From Lota lota (lineage: Eukaryota; Chordata; Actinopteri; Gadiformes; Lotidae): 64,000 bases of DNA. A program made the position numbers and the translations under genes. Below the pieces are notes generated by a model. The model had not been told where the DNA came from, ran no database searches, and was given only the letters and a program-made list of their open reading frames with translations. The DNA lies in contig JACYXH010000583.1 of the NCBI GenBank assembly GCA_026745465.1, positions 62,001-126,000 on the forward strand, given 5' to 3'. Below, piece after piece: positions 1 to 12,100 of the stretch (position 1 is its first letter; each line of letters begins with the position of its first letter).

Positions 1-640
1 CTAACCCCTACCTGCTCCTTAATGACCTGTCTCTGTACTGTCTAACCCCTACCTGCTCCTTAATGACCTGTCTCTGTACAGTCTAACCCCTACCTGCTCC
101 TTAATGACCTGTCTCTGTACTGTCTAACCCCTACCTGCTCCTTAATGACCTGTCTCTGTACTGTCTAACCCCTACCTGCTCCTTAATGACCTGTCTCTGT
201 ACAGTCTAACCCCTACCTGCTCCTTAATGACCTGTCTCTGTACTGTCTAACCCCTACCTGCTCCTTAATGACCTGTCTCTGTACTGTCTAACCCCTACCT
301 GCTCCTTAATGACCTGTCTACTGTCTAACCCCTACCTGCTCCTTAATGACCTGTCTCTGTACTGTCTAACCCCTACCTGCTCCTTAATGACCTGTCTCTG
401 TACAGTCTAACCCCTACCTGCTCCTTAATGACCTGTCTCTGTACTGTCTAACCCCTACCTGCTCCTTAATGACCTCTGCACTGTCTAACCCCTACCTGCT
501 CCTTAATGACCTGTCTCTGTACTGTCTAACCCCTACCTGCTCCTTAATGACCTGTCTCTGTACTGTCTAACCCCTACCTGCTCCTTAATGACCTGTCTCT
601 GTACTGTCTAACCCCTACCTGCTCCTTAATGACCTGTCTC
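1..640. repeat. 41-bp minisatellite, about 15 copies
   Basis: A 41-bp unit (key piece CTGCTCCTTAATGACC) is repeated head to tail from the window edge, so the array probably continues outside. Units differ mainly at one base (tactgt/tacagt) plus a few short deletions. The same unit occurs in the opposite orientation at 28933-29290, where it lies inside a SINE-like body. This suggests the satellite was born from a SINE. Confidence 0.95.
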
Positions 641-1017
641 TAAATTCAGATGCTGCCATATATTTACTAACATTTTTAACCCTGTGTCTTTGCAGAAAAT
701 TAACAATCAACATATGTGTACTACTGTACCTTAATCTTCTTCCTGCTGTAATAAAGTGAGCCACACCAAAACGTCTGACTTGTGAACCAACCAGTTGGTC
801 CAGTTCCCCTCCCAGTTTATACTCCTCCCAGACTAACCTCTAACTCAGCCAGTAGACTAACTGCAGGACAGACACTTTTCTAAAATCTGGATTTTAGCCA
901 ATTGCTGTGAAGAAGGCAGGGAAGGCTGTCATCACAGGGGTGTGTTTGCTGTGAATCAAACTGAGCACACATGTGTGTCGAGTGCAGGTGAACCTGTCAC
1001 CGTCTTTGCTGCCTGCT
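641..1017. other. Non-coding, paralogous to 1800-2060
   Basis: No gene is seen. The stretch around 690-850 (CTTCTTCCTGCTGTAATAAA, then a CCAGTTGGTCCA piece) recurs with moderate divergence at 1800-2040, so this is one half of a local duplication. It may be promoter or intron DNA of a gene outside or spanning the left edge. Confidence 0.5.
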
Positions 1018-1370
1018 ACGCTCCACCCAACGTGGAACATGGAGTCACCACAAAGCTCCACCCAACGCAGAACATGGAGTCACCACAAAGCTCCACCCAA
1101 CGCAGAACATGGAGTCACCACAAAGCTCCACCCAACGCAGAACATGGAGTCACCACAAAGCTCCACCCAACGTGGAACATGGAGTCACCACAAAGCTCCA
1201 CCCAACGCAGAACATGGAGTCACCACAAAGCTCCACCCAACGCAGAACATGGAGTCACCACAAAGCTCCACCCAACGCAGAACATGGAGTCACCACAAAG
1301 CTCCACCCAACGCAGAACATGGAGTCACCACAAAGCTCCACCCAACGCAGAACATGGAGTCACCACAAAG
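1018..1370. repeat. 35-bp minisatellite, about 10 copies
   Basis: A 35-bp unit (GAACATGGAGTCACCACAAA plus a GCTCCACCCAACG piece) is repeated with almost no variation; the only frequent variant is CGTGG versus CGCAG. It is open in several frames only because the unit has few stops. It is not a gene. Confidence 0.95.
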
Positions 1371-2239
1371 TCACAAGCTGTGCAGATTTAGGCAGAATAT
1401 GTTGGAAACTACCACAAAGAAAATGAAATGCACTTTCAACAAACACCGTGAAACTCCTTAGAACTGGGTAAAGCCGGTGCAAGGCGATTCTCACATTTAG
1501 TCTTTTTCAACGTCCCACGGGGGGAATACGATGTGAAGCGACATGTGAGAATGTTTATTTCTTAAGGTAGAAAGACACATTTTAGACTACCTCTCCACAT
1601 TGGTAACGTGTCCCACATTGTCCCAAACAAACATACTCTATGTTACACGTGGTTTGTTGAGATCTACTCAGTGATGAAGCATTTGTTAAAATATGAAAGA
1701 TAGACAGAGAGCTCTGATGTCTAGAAGCTCAGACAGAGAAAGACAAAGAGACACAGTGAAATGTTTCAAGTATGCTACAGTTCAAACATGTACATAACAT
1801 TTAAAAACGTTTTTAACCGCACGTCTTTACAGAAAAATAGCACTCGTCCTATTAATATGATATATAAGTTATACATATTTATGATATATCACTGATCAGA
1901 GTTGAGTACAGTACCTTAGTCTTCTTCCTGCTGTAATGAAGTGAGCAACAACCAACCGTCTGATTTATAACAAGGAAATTATGTTGTGAAACAACCAGTT
2001 GGTCCAATTCCCCTCCCATTCAGACTAACCTCTCATAGGCTGCTGTTCCATGACTCAGAGAAAAACAAAGAGACACTTGATGGTTCAAACAGCATGTAGA
2101 GACATGTCACTGATGCAGCTCCTTCTTTACAGTAGAACCAACAGGAACATGTATACCATGTTATCAGTAAAGAGACTAATATAAACATAATGAATAGAGA
2201 CAAATGACATAGAAAATGCCTCCTCTCCTCTGTTTCTAG
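1371..2239. other. Non-coding, second half of local duplication
   Basis: No convincing coding sequence. Positions 1800-2040 are the diverged copy of 690-850. The rest is AT-rich unique-looking DNA. Confidence 0.4.
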
Positions 2240-2324
2240 TGGATCAGAAAGACTTTCTGTAGAATCTATACAATGGATGATTTCTCTTCTCAGAAGAGCA
2301 GAGTACAGAGTATGCAGAGTGAGG
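2240..2324 (+). CDS. Candidate short first coding exon, product unknown
   Basis: A pyrimidine-rich tract ending TGTTTCTAG precedes 2240, and a strong donor (GGGTAAGC) follows 2324. Inside, an ATG at 2273 opens MDDFSSQKSRVQSMQSE up to the donor. The arrangement resembles the short charged leader exons of fish NLR or TRIM genes, but no following exon was found, so this is only a candidate. The ATG and both splice sites are seen; the family link is inference. Confidence 0.25.
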
Positions 2325-2487
2325 GTAAGCATGTTTGTACTGTTGTGTGATCCTATAATAGATAGGGTTATTCTCTTCATTAAATTATCTTCAATGAGTC
2401 ATCTTGTTGGTTTGGGTTCTTTTTGTGTTTTTTCCTTCATGTTGTTACACCCTTTAAAAGCAGGTATTTAGAAAAGGCCCAAGGCAA

Positions 2488-2541
2488 AGTACACACACAC
2501 ACACACACACACACAGACACACACACACACACACACACACA
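2488..2541. repeat. (CA)n microsatellite
   Basis: CA dinucleotide tract interrupted once by GA. Confidence 0.95.
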
Positions 2542-2695
2542 ATATCAGCAACATAAATGAATGTTAGTTTTTTTTTTGTAATAGGGTTAAAAAATACAAC
2601 GTGTATGCGCTTTTCCATTAGCGTGACCATTTAATATATTATTGTGACTTTGTTGTTCCCTTTGTAGACACTAGGGGCCCCACACCTAATCAGAC

Positions 2696-2760
2696 CAGGC
2701 ATGCACCATACAGGGGGACAGCTGTTAGTAACAGCTGTCCCCCTGTATGGTGCATGCCTG
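2696..2760. repeat. Perfect 65-bp palindrome (32-bp arms, 1-bp centre)
   Basis: The left arm 2696-2727 (begins CAGGCATGCACC, ends CAGCTGTTA) is the exact reverse complement of 2729-2760, with a single G at 2728 between them. There is no mismatch in 32 pairs. Pairing stops at once on both sides (2695 and 2761 do not match). RNA from it would be one long hairpin. No flanking target duplication or transposase is visible, so origin is open. Confidence 0.9.
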
Positions 2761-2814
2761 TAATAACCTGCAGCTGTTTCCTTCACATTGTGTCCCGCCA
2801 AGACTCACTGAATG

Positions 2815-2900
2815 TCGACTGGCCAATCAGATGGCCAAACACGCGCCGCACTACACGCTCATTTGCATAAAGCCAACTGAAGTTCAACGTGCGCGCAAGC
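2815..2900 (+). promoter_or_regulatory. CCAAT plus octamer promoter-like cluster, copy 1
   Basis: CCAAT at 2823-2827 lies 33 bp before an exact ATTTGCAT octamer (2861-2868) within CpG-rich DNA. Octamer plus CCAAT is the known layout of histone H2B-type promoters. No histone reading frame or 3' stem-loop is present downstream, so this is a promoter relic or the promoter of an unrecognised transcript. Confidence 0.4.
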
Positions 2901-3289
2901 GAGCCGCGTCTAGTGGGAGGGAACGCCTCTTTGTAAAGTCCCACAAGCAGCAAGGGCGGCTTATTGTCAATGTGTGATCTATGTTGATGTGAAGGAAACC
3001 GCTGCAGCTTATTGGCCTTAGTGACAAGGGCGTGTTGTCACCAGATCGCTGTTTGGAATGGACGTCTGGGACTGCTGCTCTCCGTGCTCTCACACATGCC
3101 CGGCCACGTTCTGGGAATCATGGGTTAACATGTTTTCCAGCCAATCACGTCATTTCACCCGCGTTGTACTCGTGAACCAATGTGCACAGAAGGGGAACAC
3201 GGGATGGGTTTGAAACCCGACACAAGCTGTACAACCGTCTCCTCCGTTTGGCTCGAGCCAGAGACCGTCCCACCTGTCACTCACTGGAT
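2901..3289. other. CpG-rich DNA with scattered CCAAT boxes
   Basis: Inverted CCAAT near 3012 and CCAAT motifs near 3139 and 3177. No coding sequence with family resemblance is seen in either strand. Confidence 0.4.
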
Positions 3290-3350
3290 CCTGTGGTCCA
3301 ATCAAACGACCGCACGCGCCGCTCTCAACTCGCTCATTAATAAAGTCAAT
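3290..3350 (+). promoter_or_regulatory. CCAAT promoter-like cluster, diverged copy 2
   Basis: CCAAT at 3298-3302, then a CGCACGCGCCGCTCTC block, then CGCTCATTAATAAAG. This mirrors the order and spacing at 2823-2875 (CCAAT, ACGCGCCGC, CGCTCATTTGCATAAAG), with the octamer degraded. It reads as a tandem duplicate of the cluster about 480 bp upstream. Confidence 0.35.
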
Positions 3351-4379
3351 CAAGCTTCAGCTTTGGTCCCGCCCCTTTGTCAACACACCGCTAAAAGCAA
3401 CAAGCTAACTGAACTTATAAAGCCCATAGTTTAGCTGACTGTTTATAAAGAGCAGTGCTTTTTTTACATGGGTGATTAAATATGGTGTGATCTTCATATT
3501 GTATAGGTTATCGTTGTGTTTATTAGGAGAATAGGATATGAGAATAGATGAGTGTAATAAGTCTCTTGGTGGTGAACGTGGTATAAGTAACAATAACTTG
3601 TGTTAAATGCTAAATGTTTCTCCTCAAGTGAACCACTGTTTAGTTGTCTTTTGTGGCGGTCTGAGCCGCCAGTACATCACGTTGATGCTGCTCATGAGGC
3701 AGTATCAGGAGTCAGCCTCTGAACCTCACACAGCACAGGTAGTGTGGATGTGGCCAACCAATGAGAAGAGACCAGCCGCGGGAACAACACAGCGGTAGCG
3801 TGCCCGCGCCTTCCGCGTTCCTTCAGCAGCTCGGATGGACTCATGGACGCGCTCTTCTGCAGGCATTCTGCGGCATAAACTGTCGCGCCACGTCCGTGTC
3901 AGTAAAGAATCAGAGGGATTTTCAGAAGGGACATCGGGTACTTTGGGGAGTTAGGACATCCGATACGACATTGGAAAACAGTCAGTCAACCCATGTGTCA
4001 GTGGCACACACACACACACACGCACACACATGCACACACACACCTCCGTACCCTGCCAAACATCCTAAAACGCATATTCTGAAGCACTTCTGACTAACCT
4101 TCTTGCTTCCTAATCTCAATAGCTCATTGAGAGCTGATTTATTTCATATTAGTCCTGTTTCCACATTGGAAAATGTTTCCCACATATTTCCCAGAGTGCC
4201 ACACCATGTCCATGATATGACGAAAAAATGTGTTGAATATCAATATCAGTGATCTAATAGTTTGAAATATTGTCCAATGTGAAGTCTTTACACCAAGACT
4301 AATCTGAACCAAATCTATTTCAACCAGCTGTTTTGCTTTGAAGAGAATATCGTCCAACTAACATCACCGCTCTGCACTT
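3351..4379. other. No gene recognised; third CCAAT motif and CA tract
   Basis: Another CCAAT motif lies near 3757 in GC-rich DNA. A CA-rich tract covers about 4002-4042. The rest is AT-rich with no recognisable gene. Confidence 0.4.
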
Positions 4380-5332
4380 ATATTAAACCTTCATTACCCT
4401 TTATAATTAGGCTTATATAGTTATAGGAACCAACGAAAAATAAAGAATAAAGCTGTTGAGAACTCTTCTATTAAACCTTCATTACCCTTTATAATTAGGC
4501 TTATATAGTTATAGGAACCAACGAATAAAAAGAATAAAGCTGTTGAGAACTCTTCTATTAAACCTTCATTACCCTTTATAATTAGGCTTATATAGTTATA
4601 GGAACCAACGAAAAATAAAGAATAAAGCTGTTGAGAACTCTTCTATTAAACCTTCATTACCCTTTATAATTAGGCTTATGTAGTTATAGGAACCAACGAA
4701 TAATAAAGAATAAAGCTGTTGAGAACTCTTCTATTAAACCTTTATTACCCTTTATAATTAGGCTTATATAGTTATAGGAACCAACGAATAATAAAGAATA
4801 AAGCTGTTGAGAACTCTTCTATTAAACCTTCATTACCCTTTATAATTAGGCTTATATAGTTATAGGAACCAACGAAAAATAAAGAATAAAGCTGTTGAGA
4901 ACTCTTCTATTAAACCTTCATTACCCTTTATAATTAGGCTTATGTAGTTATAGGAACCAACGAATAATAAAGAATAAAGCTGTTGAGAACTCTTCTATTA
5001 AACCTTCATTACCCTTTATAATTAGGCTTATATAGTTATAGGAACCAACGAATAATAAAGAATAAAGCTGTTGAGAACTCTTCTATTAAACCTTCATGAC
5101 CCTTTATAATTAGGCTTATATAGTTATAGGAACCAGCGAATAATAAAGAATAAAGCTGTTGAGAACTCTTCTATTAAACCTTCATTACCCTTTATAATTA
5201 TGCTTATATAGTTATAGGAACCAGCGAATAATAAAGAATAAAGCTGTTGAGAACTCTACTATTAAACCTTCATTACCCTTTATAATTAGGCTTATATAGT
5301 TATAGGAACCAACAAATAATAGAGAATAAAGC
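4380..5332 (+). repeat. 88-bp satellite, about 11 copies (locus 1)
   Basis: An 88-bp unit (key piece TATAGTTATAGGAACCAACG) is repeated with few differences. The same unit appears inverted at 27536-27985 and direct at 57650-58325, each time next to the 3' flank of an NLR or B30.2 segment. Confidence 0.95.
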
Positions 5333-5515
5333 TCCAGCCCCGATCCAACATTCAACAAAAGAAGAAGAAGAGAGAACAGATCTGTTTATTGCCGCTACGC
5401 TCGCTGCAGGAACGCGCCCCGGCGTGCACGCGCACAGTGCACACACGAGCAGCAGAGCTATGAGAGCAGCAGACAGCGGATTCAGTCAGAGTAGGAAGTA
5501 GAGGAAGCAGTGCTC
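5333..5515 (+). repeat. CpG-rich repeat module, copy 1 of 4
   Basis: About 180 bp rich in CpG, with key piece GCGTGCACGCGCACAG. It recurs at 27355-27535 (inverted), 28666-28850 and about 35710-35845. CpGs are well preserved and each copy is followed by a GT or CA tract. It may be an NLR-cluster promoter element or an unclassified transposable element; no protein is encoded. Confidence 0.7.
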
Positions 5516-5519
5516 ATTT

Positions 5520-5521
<2 letters not shown>

Positions 5522-5571
<50 letters not shown>

Positions 5572-5651
5572 CGTGTGCATGTGTGTGTGCGCGTCCGTGT
5601 GTGTGTGAGTGTGTGTGGGTGTGTTCTGTGTGTGTGTGTGTGTGTGTTCTC

Positions 5652-5687
<36 letters not shown>

Positions 5688-5690
5688 ATC
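5522..5690. repeat. (GT)n microsatellite, imperfect
   Basis: Long GT tract with GC, TCTG and GGG interruptions. Reading frames in it are artefacts of the dinucleotide. Confidence 0.95.
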
Positions 5691-6660
5691 ATTATAGACA
5701 TGATTATTAAGCTACATTCGGGAACATCAAAACGATGATCACCACAGTAAAAAAATAAAAATGCAACCATCAACACAGCAGTCCTATACAAATAGGCTTC
5801 ATAACTGTAGGCCTATAATAGTGCTGACTAAATACATGAACATAGCTGTTTCCAGGCCTACAGTTTGTTAAATGACAACACTGCTGTATTATGCAGTTAT
5901 GTCTGTTTCATTCAACTCTAGCTAGTAACGTGGAGATAAAGCTATAGGCCTACATGAATCATTTAAACGTATTGAGAATATTAAGCCAATAGATTTGATG
6001 TAAGGTCCGTTTTGAAACACTAGAAAAAGGTGCACCGTAGCACCATCTACTGGTTAGATGACGTCAGTGCAACTGGCTGACCTGAAAAACATGACCCCTA
6101 CGTCATCACCATTTATTTATATGTTGAGACGGTCCTGGCAGTTTTAAATCACCTTGAAGGTCATTTCATGTCCCTCTCATACGAGTGCTCCTCTCAAATA
6201 TAGAGTAGGACTACACTACATAACACAATATTGAGATTGACACCACAATATTCAAAACAATATCACATGAGTAAAAGTAAATGTCAGTTAATGACTTGAG
6301 GAAGAGTAAGAAAGTATCTAGTGAAAAGACTACTCAAGTACTGAGTTATTTCAAACCAAATTATTTATTGTTGTAAGAAGCAGAGCAAGATGAACATAAA
6401 TAGACAAATATTACATTGTATATATGCTTGTCTAATATGCATTAACAACATATAAATTAGCATGTATCCCTTCAAATGAAACACACAATAACACATTCAA
6501 TCTTTACAAAATAACATGAATGAAGGCAAATAAAGACACAACAAATCTCTCTCTCTCTGACTTGAGTAAGAGTGAAAAGTATGTTACAATAAAACTACTC
6601 TTAAAAGTAATCTATTCAAAAAGTTACTGAAGTACATGAAAGAGTAAATATAACCTCTGC
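5691..6660 (-). other. 3' flank of NLR gene 1
   Basis: No coding sequence. Pieces of this stretch are shared with the downstream flanks of NLR gene 2 (about 51660-52540), of the orphan B30.2 exon (58660-59040) and, inverted, with 26500-27235. It includes a CTCAAGTACTGAGTTATTT-type stretch found at all B30.2 3' ends here, so it is likely 3' UTR plus flank. Confidence 0.55.
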
Positions 6661-6877
6661 GTGTATTTATATGTTTGTAACAAATTTGTTTTAGTCTGTA
6701 TGAGTACTGTGTGCGTGTACTGTATGTGTACTGTGTGTGTGTGCGTGCGTACTATGCGTGTATATGTACTATGCGTGTGTGTGTGTGTGTGTACTATCTT
6801 TGTGTGTGTGTGTGTGTGTGTACTATGTGTTTGTGTGTGTGTGTGTATGTGTGTATATGTACAATGTGTGTGTGCAC

Positions 6878-6908
<31 letters not shown>

Positions 6909-6945
6909 ACTATGCGTTTGTGTGTGTGCATGTCCGCCCGCCCTC
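6661..6945. repeat. Complex GT-rich tract 3' of B30.2 exon
   Basis: GT dinucleotides mixed with ACTATG pieces. The equivalent tract follows the B30.2 exon of gene 2 (51418-51640) and of the orphan exon (59060-59205), so it predates their duplication. Confidence 0.9.
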
Positions 6946-7508
6946 CCGCGTGTTCTTTTTTTCTACAACCGACACTGAGGCACCATACCTCCATAACCCA
7001 AACCCAGGGAGGAGGTCCTCCTGGGTGAAGGTGGACTGGAAGGTGTGGATGTGTGTCAGTGTGTCTGAGGACCCTCCTACATCTGGGGACACTCTGTAGA
7101 AGGACAGAGTGCCAGCAGGCCGGTCCAGATACACTCCTACTCTGTTAGAGTCAGCGGGGGGGAGACGTATGGCTGTTGTATTTTCGTTGTACCGGGCGGA
7201 ATAACGACCATCTTTACAAACAAGACTCCAGGACTTGTTGTTCCATCCAAGGCTGCTGTCATGACCCCCTCCTCTCCTTGTGATTCCTCTGTAGGTCACT
7301 CCCATAACAACATCTCCTTCCCACTCTACCTCCCAGTAACAGCGGCCAGTCAGTCCCTCTCTACACAACACCTGGGGATGGGAGTCAAATCTCTCTGGGT
7401 GATCAGGATACGACTGTTCCTCTCTAACCCACGTCACCTTTCTGTTGTCCTCAGACAGAGAGAGTCGTCTGTGGGCTGTGTTTGGGTCCAGTGTGAGTTC
7501 ACAGGCAT
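6910..7508 (-). CDS. NLR1 last exon: B30.2 (PRY-SPRY) domain
   Basis: Starts after an AG at 7510-7509 and reads [13 protein letters not shown] (PRY), then [28 protein letters not shown] and [14 protein letters not shown] (SPRY). B30.2 domains bind protein or other ligands. An 8-bp loss relative to the other two copies near the end shifts frame after GASVS and adds a basic tail ([11 protein letters not shown]...) instead of SLCRL. The extension may be harmless, since the domain core is complete. Confidence 0.9.
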
Positions 7509-9075
7509 CTGATGGGAAAACAAGACATGATTAGCTGCTGAACCATTCTTCATCATCATCATCATCATCATCGTCATCATCATCATCATCACTAGTACTG
7601 TTCTCTCGCATACTTATTCCTGTCCTTTTTCACGTGCCCTCTACTCTACAAACTAACATAGAAATACAAAATAATACTATAGTGGAATAGTTTGCTATGA
7701 GTTTTAGATTAAAGTTAATAGCAAATCCCATGTGTGTGTGAGTGGCTGTCCCCATCAAAACATTGAAACCAAGGAAAATGTATACACTGCATTCACTCCC
7801 TCAATATTTACACTACATACACATATTATACATTGTAATGTTCAGCATGAAGAGCCAATTACTAATATGAAATATCTAAGCAATACTTGTAATACCTTTC
7901 AAGATATTAAACTTTTGGATTTCCCAATACACATACATTGCACTCAACCTTCAAAGGGACACCTGTGTGAACAACAGACTGAACAAGCTGAGCTCACATA
8001 CAGGCTGGAAATTAACTGTTGGAGCCATAGAACTGGTTCATACATACTATATATACATAGACATGTACTCATACATACTATATATACATAGACATGTACT
8101 CATACATACACGTACATACTATATATACATAGACATGTACTCATACATACTATATATACATAGACATGTACTCATACATACACATACATACTATATATAC
8201 ATAGACATGTACTCATACATACACATACATACTATATATACATAGACATGTACTCATACATACTATATATACATAGACATGTACTCATACATATACGTAC
8301 ATACTATATATACATAGACATATACTCATACATACTATATAAACATAGACATGTACTCATACATACACGTACATACTATATATACATAGACATGTACTCA
8401 TACATACACGTACATACTATATATACATAGACATGTACTCATACATACACGTACATACTATATATACATAGACATGTACTCATACATACTATATATACAT
8501 AGAAATGCACTCATACCTACACAAACATACTAGACATACATAAACACAGGGAAACATAGTTACACATACGTATACACAAGTACACATCTGAATGAACGGA
8601 CGTCACCTCCTGCTGTGTGGATGGACTTTCCATCTCAATAGTTAGTGTGTGTTGTGATGAATCTAACTAAACACTTACACTTCTTTAGAGCTGGTTTCAG
8701 CCTCCACACTCCACCGTGCTCCACACTGGGGGGGGAACAAAGTGAGAGCAGCATGTTGAAACATTCACCTTCATCATCTGCTGTCTCATCACTTTCTACA
8801 CAACATGAGTTCCAGCTGTGTTTTCAAACCACTTCATCTAGCAGCTGGTTGAATCCTTGTAGGAGACATTGTCCCTGAGTGGTGAGCTGTCCTCTCCATA
8901 CCTGAGAGTGTCCAGTCTCCAGCGTGGATCCTCCAGTCCAGCAGAGAGCAGCGTAACTCCTGAGTCTCCTGGGTGATTGTAGCTCAGGTCCAGCTCTCGC
9001 AGATGGGAGGGGTTGGAGCTCAGAGCTGAGGCCAGAGAAGCACAGCCTTCCTGTGTGACCAGGCAGCCAGACAAC

Positions 9076-9144
<69 letters not shown>

Positions 9145-12100
9145 TACACTTTATTCATTAATACAGTGTATTGTAACATTGTGTAGAACCAGGGAGTGTT
9201 CTGTCAGCAGAGAAAAGAGCAACAGAAATGCATTGGACATGAGCAGCACTTACACCAAACTAATGTGATGTTAATAAAGGACATCTTTAATGTTCCATAT
9301 GAATCACTATACCACGGCCAGTGATGTTCTAGTGGTGAGGTGTGCCTTATATTCAGATCACAGCATGGCTAGAGCCTCATCACCATGTCTACACTAATGA
9401 CAACTCCTCAGCTCACATCAGCTGGCCAGAGTTACATAACATATAACATACATAACATACTAGCAGTTAACAGGACAGCAACCCCTAACCCTAACCCTCA
9501 CATCAGCTGGCCAGAGTTACATAACATATAACATACATAACATACTAGCAGTTAACAGGACAACAACCCCTAACCCTCACATCAGCTGGCCAGAGTTACA
9601 TAACATATAACATACATAACATACTAGCAGTTAACAGGACAGCAACCCCTAACCCTAACCCTCACATCAGCTGGCCAGAGTTACATAACATATAACATAC
9701 ATAACATACTAGCAGTTAACAGGACAGCAACCCCTAACCCTAACCCTCACATCAGCTGGCCAGAGTTACATAACATATAACATACATAACATACTAGCAG
9801 TTAACATGACAGCAACCCCTAACCCTAACATCAGCTGGCCAGAGTTACATAACATATAACATATAACATATTAGCAGATAACAGGACAGCAACCCCTAAC
9901 CCTAACCCTCACATCAGCTGGCCAGAGTTACATAACATATAACATACATAACATACTAGCAGTTAACAGGACAGCAAACATAAAGAACTAAACAATAACA
10001 ATCTTGTTGAAATCAGTGGTCCTCTAAAGTTATGTCAGTACTGTAGCGTTAGCATCCTCACTGACACGGTGAACCTAGCTTCTAGCTAGATGAATAATGA
10101 TGCTGCATCGTGTCGGGGATCTTAGTCTGTGTCGTGTGTTCTTTTTCCATAACAGCCCACCTAGTCGTGGATCATCCCTTACATATTAAACAACCCAAAG
10201 ACACAGTTTGAAGAAGAGGCTGATAACTGACCTGAGAGTTTCCAGTGTACAGTGTGGACTCCCCAGTCCAGCAGAGAGCAGCTTCACTCCTGAATCCTGC
10301 ACATCATTGGTACTCAGGTCCAGCTCTCTCAGACTAGAGGAGTTGGAGCTGAGAACTGAGGCCAGAGCTTCACAGCATCTCTCTGACAGATGACAGCCAT
10401 TCAGCCTTCACACAAAATAAACACAACATGTTAGGAACTGTGATCTTTAATTATAAATGTTTTATTAATTGAAGTAATATATACGACTGAATACATTAGA
10501 TCCTTATGTTTATTCTATATTTGGTGTAAAATGTATAATATTGAATAGTTGTTTTGTAGTGTTTGTAATCGTTTTGTATATTAATTTACTTTATATTGTA
10601 GTATTAGGTATATTATTGTGGTAAGGGGGCGTGGCTTAGCGCAGGCTGCAGACAGAAGGGGCGGAGCGGCTCAATTGGGGTCACAGACACAGCTGTAGGG
10701 GATGAGCGCAATTAGGTAGTTATTAAAAAGACTGCCATGTGTTATTCTCTCCCCACAGTGAGGTCGGGTCCAGCCATGCGGCTGGAGGTGTTCTTTGTTG
10801 TGCCGGCTGGAAGTCGGAAAGACTGATTAGAGTTGAACGTACGCGTCCAAGAAGGACGGTGAATCTTGTTTTTTGTTTGAAGGAAAATAAGACATTTTTT
10901 GCGTTAACCCTCTGTGTGTGGTTTTTACCCTGGCCTGTAGCTAAGATGTTGCTACCATGATGTATTATTATAGTAATACATGTTATTAGGACATCTACAG
11001 AGATGATTTATATATTATTAGAAGTTATATTCCAATATTATGTATATTGTGTGCGAGCACGAGATCAAAGACACAATTTGTGCACACGGGGGCGTCAGTG
11101 GCGCGCTGCTTCACTTTACGTGCGCGCTAAATTTAAATCATTTAATAAATTAATAATTTCTCAATGAATCGTTTCTTCCTCACAGGCTTTATCATTGCTC
11201 TCGCGATCAGAGAACTACTGAGCGCGAGTGCAGTTAGTGTTTACAATGATTTGTGAGCACGGATGTGTTCGTTCTGCGTGCGTGCAAAGTCATTTTTTTG
11301 GCAGTGAGTTGCCCCCATTGAAGTTGCAGGCCTGTACGGGCTCAGGTGAGGTGTCACAACCAGGGATGTAGTGGGGGGTGAACAACCTTCCCCAATTCTT
11401 AGAGCATTACTTTATTTTTATTTAATTAAAATAAATATATATTATTTTTAAAATGTTAATATTAAAACGACGTTATTGCCAATGGTAAAAACAAGTGCTC
11501 AAATCACGCAACCCTCTCCAATAATGTTTTTTTATTTATAAAAAAAGCTAAATTTCCCCCCCATTTTTTTTACCATCACCCTGACACTCCACTAGCCCGC
11601 GTAATTTGAACGCTAACAGCAGCTCTTCCTCGCTACTCGATAAAGTGTGGTAAAATGGCAAGTCGCCAGAAATATATTGACAACTGGCCACCAGCACAGA
11701 ATATGCCGCCCGGTTTTAGAGAGGTGGAAATAGGTGAACTCTGCAAACGATTCAGGCTGCCAACTGTTAGTGCAATTAATGGATTCAGGGACTTTATCGA
11801 GAGCACTGGGGATGCTATACCTGATGAGCTCTTTAATGGAATGCACTAAAGTCATCCCATGCAGCACTGCAGAGTGCGAAAGGGATTCAGATTAACCAAA
11901 TAATAACCCCGACCCGCACAAAGTTACTAATTGAACGGGTAGCAGTCTTGATGTTCATCAAGCTACATGGGCCACCTCCAAACCAGTGGGATCTGACGGG
12001 ATATGTGACAACTTGGCTGAGATGCCATCGCTCAGCTGAAGACAGAAGAACGAGACCTGCAACCGACTCTCTCAAGGATCCTCGTGACCCATTGTGGCGA

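Noticed and set aside
942-1461. Overlapping open frames of 100-160 aa
   Set aside because: They translate the 35-bp minisatellite in several frames; no gene.
2033-2380. 115-aa minus-strand frame with a hydrophobic stretch
   Set aside because: No family resemblance; it overlaps a better exon-like signal on the other strand.
5523-5738. Cys/Val-rich frames in GT tracts (also 6661-7099, 35818-36304, 51266-51673)
   Set aside because: Artefacts of GT/CA dinucleotides.
7967-8430. Tyr/His-rich repeat protein frames
   Set aside because: Translation of the 31/41-bp satellite; not in frame between units in the other two loci.
9475-9980. Telomere end
   Set aside because: CCCTAA pieces are short and part of an 85-bp intronic unit.
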